Positions 31,420 to 42,015 of a DNA stretch of 64,000 bases are shown here, in pieces. The DNA comes from Moniliella sp. 'wahieum'. Lineage: Eukaryota > Basidiomycota > Moniliellomycetes > Moniliellales > Moniliellaceae. The DNA is taken from the NCBI GenBank assembly GCA_003971905.1, contig RSEE01000048.1, positions 248,001-312,000 on the forward strand, in the 5' to 3' direction. Positions within the stretch are counted from its first letter, which is position 1. Each line of letters starts with the position of its first letter. The notes under the pieces were generated by a model. It was given only the letters and a program-made list of their open reading frames with translations, was not told where the DNA came from and did not search any database. Position numbers and translations under genes: made by a program.

Positions 31420-31810
31420 ACAATTGAAAATGGTCAAGTTGACCTGTCGCATGTCACCCTAACCCAAGGCTGCTTGGTGGTCTTGGGTGCAATATATTGC
31501 TTGCATCATGCATCCTTGATGAAGAAGGACGTTATGGCTGTGTCCCCTCCTGAGGCCTCACCAGAGGGATCGGTCTGACCAGCAACGGACCGACGACCTG
31601 GGCCAGACGGACATGCTGGAGACCGGGGGGTTAGGGCGCCATGTGCGAGTCGGACTTGGCTGTCACTAGGTCGCTAGTAGTCTAAATTGCGTGTGATGTG
31701 GTATCACACTTCGTCACATGCCATTGTCATGTTGTCAGCCCAACAGGGAGCGATGGGCAAGTTGCTTAATTGGGCTCCCCTGTGCTTGGGCCGCGAGCGC
31801 GAGCAGGAGA

Positions 31811-31840
31811 CTTGAAGCTTGAAGCTTGAAGCTTGAAGCT
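31811..31840. repeat. 7-bp tandem array (TGAAGCT)n
   Basis: Four units of TTGAAGC, each containing the HindIII hexamer AAGCTT at the unit junction. The same unit recurs at 54055-54080, and in shorter form near 28620 and 45035. Confidence 0.95.
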
Positions 31841-31890
31841 CGAAACCGGAGAGGGTCAGCCAGTCAGCGGGAGATCTGGCCGCCTGTTGG

Positions 31891-31956
31891 CCTGAGCGCC
31901 TGGACGCCTAGCACCTGAGCACATGAACACCTGAGCACCTGAGCGCCTGAGCACCC
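31891..31956. repeat. 8-bp imperfect array (TGAGCACC / TGAGCGCC)n
   Basis: A run of CCTGAGCGCC, CACCTGAGCAC, ACCTGAGCACC, TGAGCGCC and TGAGCACC units at 8-9 bp spacing. It shares the TGAGCxC core with TGAGCGC segments at 53563-53580 and 54265-54280. Confidence 0.85.
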
Positions 31957-32388
31957 CACAGCTCAGCTGCTCAGGGCCTCAGCAAGAGGGCTGACGCTGA
32001 GGCACCGAGCACTGAGGCTCCGTACCCAGTTACTCAATTGAGTCCAGAGGCTCAGGGCCAGTGCATGGCGACGCCTGATGGCGAGCGACGAGTGGCCACT
32101 GCTTGCTACGGCCTGCCACCACGGGACTGCGCCCTAGTAGCCCACACTGACGGATGACGCTGACGCCAGTTTACTTCGGCTTTAGCCGGTAGTCGCTTTG
32201 CCGCCAGTCGCCGCCGTTGGGCTAACCGTCTCTATCTCTCTCATCCCTCAGCATTCCGCCATCGCACCAGCAGCATCGCTCGCTCCACCCATCCCAGCCA
32301 CTCTGTCCGCCCTCGCCTCCATCCTCCCTGCCGCCGCCACCACCACCCTCAAGCCGGTCCACCCCACCAACATCTGACTGCCCGCATC

Positions 32389-33502
32389 ATGGATGCACCC
32401 GCCCATCCCCCTCCCTCGCCACCCCCGCCTCTCCCGGCCACCGCTGCCACCACCTCTGCCCATGCGGCGGTCCCCGTCGAGGAACTGCCGCCGCCGCTTG
32501 ACGCACCTGGTGGCCCGGAGGAGATCGAGCCATTCATATCACCGCCACCGGGTATGGACGAGCCACCTCCATCGTATCGCGATTCGGTCTCAGGGAACCC
32601 AAGCGCCAAAGCGTCTGCCAGCGGCCCTAGCGGGCACATCCCGACCATATTCGAAGGTGAATCATCTCGCTCGCGCCGTCGCGGTGGCAACTCCTCTGCT
32701 GGCCCAATGCACCTGCTGGAGGAGCGAGAACTGCCGGCGGGTTGGATCCGTCAGTTTTCACCTGACCACTCGCGCTGGTACTACGTTGACACGAGGGTAA
32801 CAAAGGCACTGGCCGAAGTTCATGGAACCACCCTTTCTTTGACGAGGGGTACCTTTCCTCGCTGGATCCCAACGAGCGCATTCTGATCGAGTGGGACAAC
32901 AAGCTCTTCAATCTACGCCAAAAGGACATCGATGTGTCCAGTGCGCTTGAGCCCGACCGGGTTGTGGACGCGCGCCAAGCGCTCGCAGATACCCCTGCGC
33001 CCAAGCCCGACCCCCCCGCCTTTGAACCCCGCCCCCAGCCGACCCAGTTGTGGCCTCGAGGCGCTTGTCAGGGTTTAAGAAGATTAGCGGTCGCTTCAAG
33101 CGGTCGAAGGCGCCCAAGGCACCCAAGGCGCCTAAGCCTCCCAAGCACGACAAGCAAAAGGGCAAGAAACGAAATGTCCACTCGTTTGCCCAAGCTCAAG
33201 CCCGGCTCAACAATGCGTTCGCACGTGCTCGTCAAACGGGTAAGGCCATCTATCTCGAAGAAGACCAAACTGGGCGGGACATATTGGTACTTCCTCCTCT
33301 GCCTGTCCCTCCCAACCCTTACACGCCCACAAGGTTGGATCGGTACGATGCTTTAAACTACGACTATCACTTCAGGTGCATCCGCGTTCCCAACTTCGAA
33401 GCTTCGCCCATCCCACAAGGAATGAACCAAACACCCTCCGCTTTGCCCGTCGTTACAGGAATCGTGGGGGGGCTGATTCTCGGTGCTGCATTGCTTGTAT
33501 GA
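32389..33502 (+). CDS. WW-domain protein with a C-terminal hydrophobic tail
   Basis: An acidic, proline-rich N-terminus (PPPLDAPGGPEEIEPF, PPPSYRDSVSG; note PPxY) precedes a WW domain at 32725-32860: LPAGWIRQFSPDHSRWYYVDTR, then after a frame slip SSWNHPFFDEGYL. WW domains bind proline motifs. Next come DPNERILIEWDNKLFNLRQK, a basic linker (FKKISGRFKRSKAPKAP...KKRN), and at the very C-terminus a glycine/hydrophobic segment PVVTGIVGGLILGAALLV. The last could be a tail anchor or the GG-rich hydrophobic end common in fungal WW proteins. Its own PPxY sequence could bind the WW domain internally. Frame slips near 32795 and 33045 need one base each. No assigned function. Confidence 0.74.
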
Positions 33503-34069
33503 TTGATCCTTCCATTCTGGGCTTGAGCAAACTGTCCCGGGGGAATTTTGGCGTAAATATGTACACGAATGGACTTTCATGAATACCTTGGATGACCTCC
33601 TCCTCAGGCGTCAGCGTAAGACCTCAAGCTGAGGCCTTGGCTCAGGAGGCGTGGCTACAGCAACCCCAGGGAGGCAACGACCTGAAGGATGCCTTCATCC
33701 TGAGCCTCCAGCTATAGGAGCAACCCCACGTGCGGGTAAGGTGTAATACCTGGTCGATTGATCCATGTGCATGATCTAAGATCTAACGTCTAGCCTCCAA
33801 GCATGCGCAGTGTCGATCTCGGACGCGTCTCCCACGACGCAAGTGTTCGCCGCCCCACCTGCCCATTCACGCGATGACGTAACAAGCTCCTCCCACACTG
33901 GCGAGGTGGCACCCTGCCTGGGGGCAAGGTCACCGGCCACCTCAGTCACCTAGGCGCTCATCGTTCAGCCGGCCGCTTTCAGCATGCCTGGGGGCTGGGA
34001 GCTTAGCCACGCATCCAAAGCCTCTCATCGGGGCCAGCCCACCACCCTTCTCCTTCCCACCCATCATCG
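33503..34069. other. Intergenic, 567 bp
   Basis: Between the WW gene and SAC1. Several short inverted sequences, for example CCTCAAGCTGAGGCC and AAGGATGCCTTCATCCT (about 33630-33710), could fold as hairpins; these may be 3' signals of the WW gene. GATCTAAGATCTAACGTCTAG lies at about 33774-33795. No gene. Confidence 0.45.
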
Positions 34070-36180
34070 ATGACCGCGTCGCCCACGTCCCTCCATCGCG
34101 GCTACCAGCTGCACGTGTCGCCGTCGGCATATGTGCTCGAGCCCACCGGGGCGTCCGAGGCTCTGCGCATTGACCGCGCCTCTCGCGCCATCTCCATTTC
34201 CCCAGCTACCGATGGTCCCGGCGAAAAAGTGGTGCCAGTCCAGGCCCTAGTCGGCCTCCTGCCCCTTTCGCAAACCGACTATCTGATCGTCGTTACCGCT
34301 TCCAAAAAGGTGGCCACCCTCTCGGAGCCGATGTGTTCCGTGCGACCCAGTTCCAGGTGTTGCCCGTGGTGCCCCCGGCAGCCGAGGCTGCTCTCAAGTC
34401 CAACAAGACAGAACAACGGCTCGTGTCGCTGCTGGCTTCTCACCTCAATTCGGGCACGTGGTACTTTAGCTACGCTTACGACCTGACCAATTCACTCCAG
34501 CGTCAGACTGCGCTTGCCGCCAACGATCCACGCACGCCCAACCAGCCTTCTCCTTGGCTGACGACCGCTTCTTCTGGAACAAGTACGCTCGGCCAAGTTG
34601 ATTGATGCTGCTCGAGCTGCTCCCGAACTGTGTCGCTTCATCCCCCCTCATTTATGGTTTCTGCGAGGTGAACCCTGTTCAGGTCAACGGGCGCGAGTTT
34701 GTGTTCGCCGTCATTTCACGTCGCTCTCGCTACCGTGCTGGCACCCGGTACTTCAGCCGCGGCGTCGACGAGCACGGACATGTATCCAACTTTAACGAGA
34801 CGGAGCAGATTGTGTTGGCCGACAGCCCGACCACAGATGAGAAGCCAGCTGGACAAGCGGTTCCGGCCGCATACCGGCTGTCGCTGGTCCAGATCCGAGG
34901 CTCGGTGCCGGTGTATTGGGCAGAGGTGAACAACATGCGTTACAAACCTGACCTGCTCATCAAAGAAAAGCCTGAGACCCTCACTTCGGCTCAGAAGCAT
35001 TTTAATGAGGAGACTGCCTTGTATGGCGATATTTACATTGCCAACTTGGTCAACCAGAAGGGCTACGAGATGTCGGTCAAAGGAAGCCTTTGAGCGCAAC
35101 GTGGCTGCGATTGGTGACAAGAAGGTGCATTACACGTACTTTGACTTCCACATGAATGCGCGGTATGCACTACGAGAACATTGATAAGCTTCTCGCCGTA
35201 TTGACCTCCAAGGGCTTGCCTCCGACGTCTACTTTGCCGATGTGACAACCAGTACGGGTACAAAGGTGCCCAAGCAAATCCAGACGGGCGCGCTGCGGAC
35301 CAACTGCATGGACTGCCTCGACCGGACCAATGTTGTGCAGGCGGCCTACGCCAAGTCGGTTCTCACTACCCAGCTGGCCTCGATCGGGATCATTAAGCCG
35401 GGGCAGTCGGTCGAAGATTACCCGCAACTGTGGTCCATCTTCCGCAATGGTATGTCGTCGCTTCTGTTCTGATGGATGGGAATCAAACTGACCTGACCTC
35501 TTTTGCTCAGTCTGGGCTGACCACGCCGATGTGATCTCCAAGGCCTACTCGGGCACGGGTGCGTTGAAGACCGACTTTACCCGTACGGGCGTGCGCACCA
35601 AGCAGGGTCTGCTTCAAGATGGCGTCAACAGCCTGACCCGGTATGTCAAGAACAATTATTATGACGGCTCGCGCCAAGATGCGTTTGATGTGTTTACCGG
35701 TGCGTGGCAGCCGGCCCGTCTGGCCTCGGTGGCGGGGGGTATCCTTGGCTCGACCAGCGTTCCGTGGTGGAACAGTCGGTGCCCTACATTGCCATTTTCG
35801 CCGCCAGCATGATCGTTGCCGCCGCCATTCTGCCGCGGTCTAGCACGCTGCCTCTCTTTTGGTTCGTGCTGTTCTGGCTCGTCGTGCTCGGGGTGACGCT
35901 GCAGTTCATGACGGCGCGCGGGATTGACTATGTCAATTGGCCTCGCCTCAACCCATTGACGGACAACATCTTTTACGAGGGACCTGGCTACTACTCGGGC
36001 CGCAAGGGCCGTAAGGGCGTCCAGGGCCAGGCCGGTCGCAACATGAAGAAGACGGTGCGGGGCAAGACGGTTGCCCCGCCCATTGCGGCTGAATTGTCAG
36101 CCAATGGGGTGATCCCGTCAGCCGCTGGAGCGACTGGTGTCGCGCCTACTCTCACTTCGGTCCAGCAACGCCGTGCCTAG
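34070..36180 (+). CDS. SAC1: Phosphoinositide phosphatase Sac1
   Basis: ER/Golgi integral membrane enzyme that mainly dephosphorylates PI4P. The N-terminal Sac domain starts [16 protein letters not shown]. It continues with [66 protein letters not shown] and ARYALRENI-type sequence. The catalytic CX5R(T) box [13 protein letters not shown] is at 35306-35345. An intron at 35450-35510 joins FRN to VWADHAD. After [28 protein letters not shown] come two membrane segments ([17 protein letters not shown] and [20 protein letters not shown]) and the conserved [11 protein letters not shown]. The tail is basic and glycine/lysine-rich and longer than in yeast. Frame slips near 34325, 34590, 35090, 35165 and 35770 are each one base or so. 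Confidence 0.96.
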
Positions 36181-36689
36181 GCCCCAAGACGTCGGCCTGC
36201 AAACGGCTCTGGCACGGAAAGCCCCACTTTGGCCTTTGCAAATTGGCCCAAATTTCCCTCCTTTACCCTCTCCTACCTCTTCCTCCCCCTCTTTTGGCTA
36301 CTTGGAGGAACGTCACCCCTTTACGATCTCTCTCTCTAGCAACCACGTTTGCCGGCATTCTTTTCGTCGCTTGTGTTGATTGAAGATGCCGTGAATCCAA
36401 CTGCACGTCCACGGTAGTTTACCCCCCACATAGGACTCAGTGCAACATGGGAGTTACAACGAGGTGGGCTAGTTGGGCACTGGCTTGATTCCCGTTCGCG
36501 TTTCCCCCTTTCGACGAGGTTTTAATGATTGGTAGACACGCGGGGTTTTCCTGAATCTGTTGAAATCGGTGCAAAGAATTCTAATTACCCCAAGTGGCTA
36601 GTGTTACGTAACTGTCTAGCTTGCCCCTTGACCAAGGTATGGGACATCGCCGCTGGAGAGTTGGATCCCACTTGAAGCCCACCATCGCA
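36181..36689. other. Intergenic, 509 bp
   Basis: 3' flank of SAC1 and 5' flank of the SNRNP27 gene, pyrimidine-rich at 36240-36330. Nothing else is recognised. Confidence 0.5.
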
Positions 36690-37510
36690 ATGGCCTCTCG
36701 CTCGTACGACAGTTCGCGCCCCAACGGAAGCGGTGGCAATCCGCCCTACCGCTCCTCGGACGCTCGAAATTCAGAGAGGGGCTATCCTCCCCGCCGTGAG
36801 CGCGAGTACGACGTCGACCGGCGCGGGTATGACAGGCGAGATGAAGACCGCCGCCGGGGCCCGTACCGTTCGGACCGCTACCGCGACGAGCGTCCTCCGG
36901 CGGGGGACCATCGTCCTCGTGAAGACCGAGGTTGGAGTGAGCGGTACCGGCGAGAGTATCCTTCGGACCGAGGCGGGCGGTACCGAGACGAGTACCGGTC
37001 CGGTCGGGACGCCTACCCTCCCGCTACCGCTCTCGTTCGCCCCCCAGTCGGCGGTCGCGCAGCCCAGACGGTAGGGAGCAGTGGCGTGCGCGCGATGACT
37101 ATTCCCGGCGAAATGAGAGGGACGAATATGCCCGGCGAAATGAGAGGGACGAAGGGAGATCCCAGGAGCGGAGTGAACCTTCGCATCCGCCACAATCCGC
37201 CAAGGCCAAGGCCAAAACCAAAACCAACGCTACCTCCAACGCTGCCCCGCAGGGCGGGGCCGAAGTGGCGGTGGCGGACGAGGGAAACGATGCATTGGCT
37301 GCCATGCTCGGTATCTCTGGGTTTGGGTCGACCAAGGGAAAACATATTGAGGGTCAATTGGAAGGTGCCAAGGTCAAGAAAGAGCACACTTGGCGCCAGT
37401 ACATGAACCGGTCCGTCCCCTCTCCGCCAATGCTGATGAAAAGTGATACTAACCCGTTTTTTTTGTCATGCAGCAAGGGTGGCTTCAACCGCGTTTTGGA
37501 CAAAATCTGA
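36690..37510 (+). CDS. U4/U6.U5 tri-snRNP 27 kDa protein (SNRNP27 family)
   Basis: Spliceosomal tri-snRNP component. The N-terminal two thirds are an Arg/Asp/Tyr/Ser-rich low-complexity region (MASRSYDSSRPNG, then many RDE and RYR blocks). A one-base slip near 37018 moves into SPPSRRSRSPDGREQ and two tandem copies of RRNERDE(Y/G). The C-terminus carries the conserved family signature: DALAAMLGISGFGSTKGKHIEG, then WRQYMNR-KGGFNRVLDKI. An intron at 37411-37473 separates MNR from KGGFNR; it has TACTAAC at 37447-37453, a perfect branch-point consensus. Total length (about 250 residues) exceeds the human protein (155), because of the RD/RS-like region. In other organisms the conserved last 50 residues influence 5' splice-site choice. 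Confidence 0.9.
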
Positions 37511-40406
37511 AGTACCGCGAAAGGGAGACGGGGAACATGTCTTCTGCCAGTCGTTCACGGTGTGCATCAACAGCGCTGGCTTGCCATTCCGCATTTGGGC
37601 AGCTTTCACCCCAGTCACACCCCAGCCTCAATTCTCACCCCTATATATCTTTCATCCGCTGAGCTGTTCCATCCCTGTATGGAAGGAACAGCAATCAGCA
37701 CTGTCTACATCCCCCTGAGAGTTGCGCATCTCGTGACATGTAGTTTCTTCCCCACTCGGGTCCCCACCTACTTTAAGACTGCTATCAGTGTCGCAGGCAT
37801 GACGAAACGGGGCGGAAGTTGCACACAGATGAAGGATGGCAAAAAAACACTCCACCATCGGCCACAGAAGAGCCTGCATGCCGCCAGTTCCCCTCAACGC
37901 AGTGCTCCTTTTCCACACACCCCTCTTGGCCAGCTCCCCGAACAGCTGCCCGCACAAAGGACATTTGTCGGCCCGCACTTGTGAAGCGCCTACGTGGACA
38001 CACCCAAGTCTTCACCGACCTTTTATGCCTCGCTATTCTTCGTCCAGAAAGAGGCCACATGCCCTTCATCCTTGGTGTTGTCGTGCCATAACAAGGATCG
38101 TAGTCGTTGTGCATCCACTCTTGCGGGACAAACCCCCCTTCCTGTTCCATCTTGCCTGACGACGAGCCTGTGTAGGTGGTAATCGTGGGGCAGAGTGTTT
38201 CGCGAGGGCAAAGACGCCAGCATTGGGACAATGCATGCCCTATTTTGGACAATTTTGGACAACCGTTTCTCTGGTGACCAGGGTGACCACAGAGTGAACG
38301 CACGATAAAACTGAATCAATTCGAAGCACAGTAGTATGATCACACCAGCGAGGGATGCTAGCATCGAAACTGTAGCGTCAGCCACCAAAGTCGCGCTGCA
38401 GCCACAATGCAGCTGCAGTCGCTCAAGCCACTTAATGTCAGTGGGCAAAAGCCATTTACTGATGGTCAGTCTGAGCGAACTGATGAAGTGACCGTAGGGA
38501 TCCTATACGCCTTCACGGAGTAGCGCACGTCAGTGTCAGAGAGCGATCCCACCACAATCGCATCCCCACTGTAGAATCTGGTCCCACGGACGGAGACAGG
38601 CAGAATAGAGGCCTTAGATTCTATATCAAGGATGTCAAAATGTTAATGGCCGCGCACAGTATAGCAGGACATGTCGGCACCCGAGTACCGTTAGGCGGAA
38701 CGACCACAGCCTGTGCCAGCCATTTCCTAGCCTCTCATCCACAGTCTTATATGGACACAGCGGAGCTCTATGGGCTCTGCTGACGGTCATATCTTTTGGC
38801 CCACGAAGAGAGAAAGGAAGTGGACCGCATTAATGGTATGTCTTGGTGGGATATGTCGTTGTCCACACTGGGCACGACAATGTTCTTCAGCATCCATATT
38901 GCAGTTGTCACGGGCGGGCCCAGCCAGAGGGCTCGCACCTAGGTTTGTGGGGTACAGGAGGAGACGGAAGGACGAGTCACGGTGGTTCCGGACTTGGGCT
39001 AGTTGGTGGAGATCCGAGAGGTGCTAGGGGCGAAGGGAGGGCGTGAAGCGGAGGCGGCTGGACGTGTGGCAAGGCTCCGAACGCACCGGCTGGGGTCGTA
39101 GTAACGTGTCTGAAGCCTCCGAGTTTTAGGGACGGGTAGAGGCAGTGAAGAACAAACACTGTCAGAGCTGGGACTGAACAGGGTCGGCTGACGGCGTGGC
39201 CGGCAAGGAACCCCGCGATGAGAGTTGGTACAAGGACTCGACACGGCTGAACGTAGGCTCCGCGACTGGGCGGATGGAAAGCTGGGAGACGAGGTTAGAG
39301 AGAAGAGATGAGGAGGCAAGAAAGTGGAGACGAGATTGCCTGTGTATACTGAATCCATTGCTGGAGACGGGTAGGAGTTGGACAGAATGAAAGCGGGAAG
39401 GGGAGAGAATTGAAGGTGGGGAAAGGATCCCCATCAACCACGGGTATACAGGCTCTAGGTGTAAACCAGAAAGCGGACGCAATAGGGGTGTAAAAAGGAA
39501 GACAAGTCAAAAGAGGGGTTGTGGCATCCGCAGGCGCAACGGGCAAATATAGAGTGAAAGTGGTGACGGAGGACAGTCGTCGCAAAGATACCGGAAACGT
39601 ATTGGTGACCTCCTCATTCATACGCGAATCGACTTTGTCTCGAGCGGGTGGCGACCCCTGTTGCGCGGATGCGTGGCCACTCAGGCCACTATACATGGTG
39701 TAACCAACTATCATGAAACTTGGTTGGACTTCGGAGCACGCTCTATACTGTTGGGCATAATGTTCAGAGGATGAGGCGGCCCTTAGCTTGGATCAGACCA
39801 TCTCAGATCCAACGCGGCCCGTAACATAATAGAGGGCCCTATAACCTGCTGGCGAGGGACGTAAAAGATGCTTGTTGCCAATTCCAAGATCAAGTCGATA
39901 TAAAGGCACCACAGCCGCACCAACAAAATACGCGCGGGATGTTGAAAGAGGGAGAGAGGCTGTTTGTGTTAGCTAGGCGACGCGTTTCTCCTCTGCACTA
40001 TCCCCCCCCTCTGTCGTGGCGAAGTAGTACGGGATAGATTCCGTTTTCAGTATGCATACGTTTAAAGAAGACCATCCTTGTAATGTCCTCTACGCTGTCG
40101 GTCCACAAAAGCAGAGAAAACGCTCTCGTCGGCGGCGGTGGCAAAGAGAAGTTGTGTAAAAAAATGTGCACATATTAAAAGGCGGCCGGTGTGGGGTACA
40201 AACTGCAAGTCAGAACGCCACAGTACATGCAGGTACACGCACATTACTCCGACCCTTTTCATGCTCAGGGCGCACGCACAGTCTGAGCTTTCGCATGCAC
40301 ACACTGGTGGACAGACATGCATGGCCTCTCGGGGGGCTAGAAGGAGGGAGCCTGGGAATATGCAGTTTCACACACACGCAAAAGCCTCAAATGATGTGAA
40401 GGGCGT

Positions 40407-40425
40407 GTGACATGTGACATGCGAC
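40407..40425. repeat. 7-bp tandem array (TGACATG)n
   Basis: Two and a half copies of TGACATG, the same unit as the end of the 1803-1857 array and parts of 54078-54087. Confidence 0.75.
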
Positions 40426-40458
40426 GAGAAGTATATGTGAGGCAATGAAGCTAGTGGC

Positions 40459-40480
40459 CGGTGACCGGTGACCGGTGACC
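40459..40480. repeat. 7-bp tandem array (TGACCGG)n
   Basis: Three perfect copies of GTGACCG, 33 bp downstream of the TGACATG array. Each junction forms ACCGGT. Confidence 0.9.
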
Positions 40481-40952
40481 TGACCTATGGCCGACGTGTG
40501 GTTCGGTCGGAGTGAAGCTTGAGAAACCCTTTTGCAAAAAAAAGTGTGAGACAGTACGCCCCCACATTGACGAGGATATCGATACTGAACGTTCAGTTGA
40601 ACGTACTGCTGAACATATTGAATGCAGAGCTGGCCAGACCAGTACCAGGCCTTGTCTGGCCTCGTTGCCCTCCCTAGTGCGTACCCTCAGTTGCAGCGTC
40701 GTCCGCGTGGGCTGGCAGGTCGAGTGGAGGTCGACGTTCCACGGCGTCTTCTCTGTGCTTGCAATTTGTACTGCTCCACTGCAGATGCGGAGTTGGCATA
40801 TGGACTTGGGCGACGTAAAAGCGTAATATGTACATCTTTATCCCGACGGCGCTACACACCACCGCCAGAGTGGAGTTGTTGGCCCCCGCGTGGGTATGCG
40901 AGTGTGAGCAAGTCATGGAAGTGACATGTGGTACGCGCCGTTGCGAGAGCGG

Positions 40953-40990
40953 ATGATCGATGATCGATGATCAATATTCAATGATCAATG
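40953..40990. repeat. 7-bp tandem array (TGATCGA)n decaying into TGATCAA/TATTCAA
   Basis: Three copies of TGATCGA followed by TGATCAATATTCAATGATCAATGG, an inverted continuation of the same theme. Confidence 0.9.
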
Positions 40991-41860
40991 GTGCTCAGGC
41001 TGAGCCCCCGGGTGGGATCACCGGTCGGTCAGCCACTCTTTAGTCCGAACTAGTTCGCCCGGCCGAACAAGCTCTAAGCTGCAGCAGGCACCATGCCGCA
41101 GACGCTTGAGGAAGTCTGAGGTGGAAGTGTCTTTCTGTGCCCCAGTGCTCGAGCACATGATGCAGGGCACACAGGATCGACGCATCTGCAGAGCGCTTTG
41201 ACGCTCTGCAATGCCATCAGTCTCAGATCAGGGCCCTGTACGTTCACTAATTGAATACAGCCGTTTTCTGCCTCGCTCCAACGTCCAACGCACCGTGCAC
41301 TTGTTTGCGTAACGCAACGCGTGGCGGCAAAGGCATAAGGTGCTGCAGTTGGCCTGTTGGCGAGGGAATGGCCTGCGTCATGCATGTCATGCACCGTGCC
41401 TGTATGTAGCAGCGTAAGATCTAAGAGCTCCAGAACAGGCTACAAGCCAGAGCAGGCAAGATCAGCCACCAATCACACACATCACAGTGGCGCTGCCCTT
41501 GAATGAATGGGGGCGTTGGGGCGCCGGGGGTACCCGGCACATGTGCGGTACGCAGCATGTGGCCTCGGCCGCTCGCCCTCTGGAAAGCAGGCCGCGCACA
41601 GCAGGCACAGGCTGACTGTTCTATTTTTAATTTTAGTGTCACCGGTCATGCATCATGCAATGCAGCTTGTGGCTGCCAGGGCCTGGTGGTGAATGCAGCT
41701 ATTAGTAACTGTACGTGCCGTTGGCCCAGGGCCAGCCAGCCGATCTGTAGCATTCGATCTCGAATCTCACATGCCCACTCAGACTGAGGTGCCAAGTAGG
41801 ACTTGCTCAGTACTCGGTCCTCCCGCACTCAGGCCCAGGTACTTGGTTGGCGTCCTCAAG

Positions 41861-41882
41861 CGTCACGCGTCACGCGTCACGA
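41861..41882. repeat. 7-bp tandem array (TGACGCG)n
   Basis: Three copies of CGTCACG, the same unit as at 6211-6234. Confidence 0.9.
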
Positions 41883-41978
41883 CTCGTACTCAGTCTGAGT
41901 TCTCACACGACCACGCTCTCCTTATCCTATCGATAGCGACTGGTGATTAACTAGTAGCTAGTCACGAGTCCCGACCGT

Positions 41979-42010
41979 TGATCAGTACTCAGTGTACCAG
42001 TACTCAGTGG
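41979..42010. repeat. TGAGTAC-type repeats just before the DUF4097-like gene
   Basis: CAGTACTCAGTGTACCAGTACTCAGT holds two CAGTACTCAGT copies. On the minus strand the unit reads TGAGTAC (TGA + GTAC). It ends six bases before the proposed start codon at 42016. A similar ACTCAGTACTCAG lies at 46656-46670. Confidence 0.75.
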
Positions 42011-42015
42011 CGGCC

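Larger units (their letters stand above)
31420..32388. other. Intergenic, about 970 bp, with two repeat arrays
   Basis: Upstream of the WW-domain gene. It contains the TGAAGCT array (31811-31840), the 8-bp TGAGCACC array (31891-31956) and further TGAG/CTCA-rich sequence to about 32060. CT-rich sequence (32225-32390) just before the start codon may be the core promoter or leader. No gene. Confidence 0.55.
37511..42015. other. Gene-poor interval of about 4.5 kb
   Basis: No frame here shows a protein family or plausible exon chain. It carries at least five heptamer arrays (40407-40425, 40459-40480, 40953-40990, 41861-41882, 41979-42010) and an inverted pair TGAACGTTCAGTTGAACG near 40587-40604. 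Base composition is less GC-rich than around the genes. No transposase or reverse transcriptase remnant was noticed. The last ~100 bp form the upstream region of the next gene. Confidence 0.5.
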
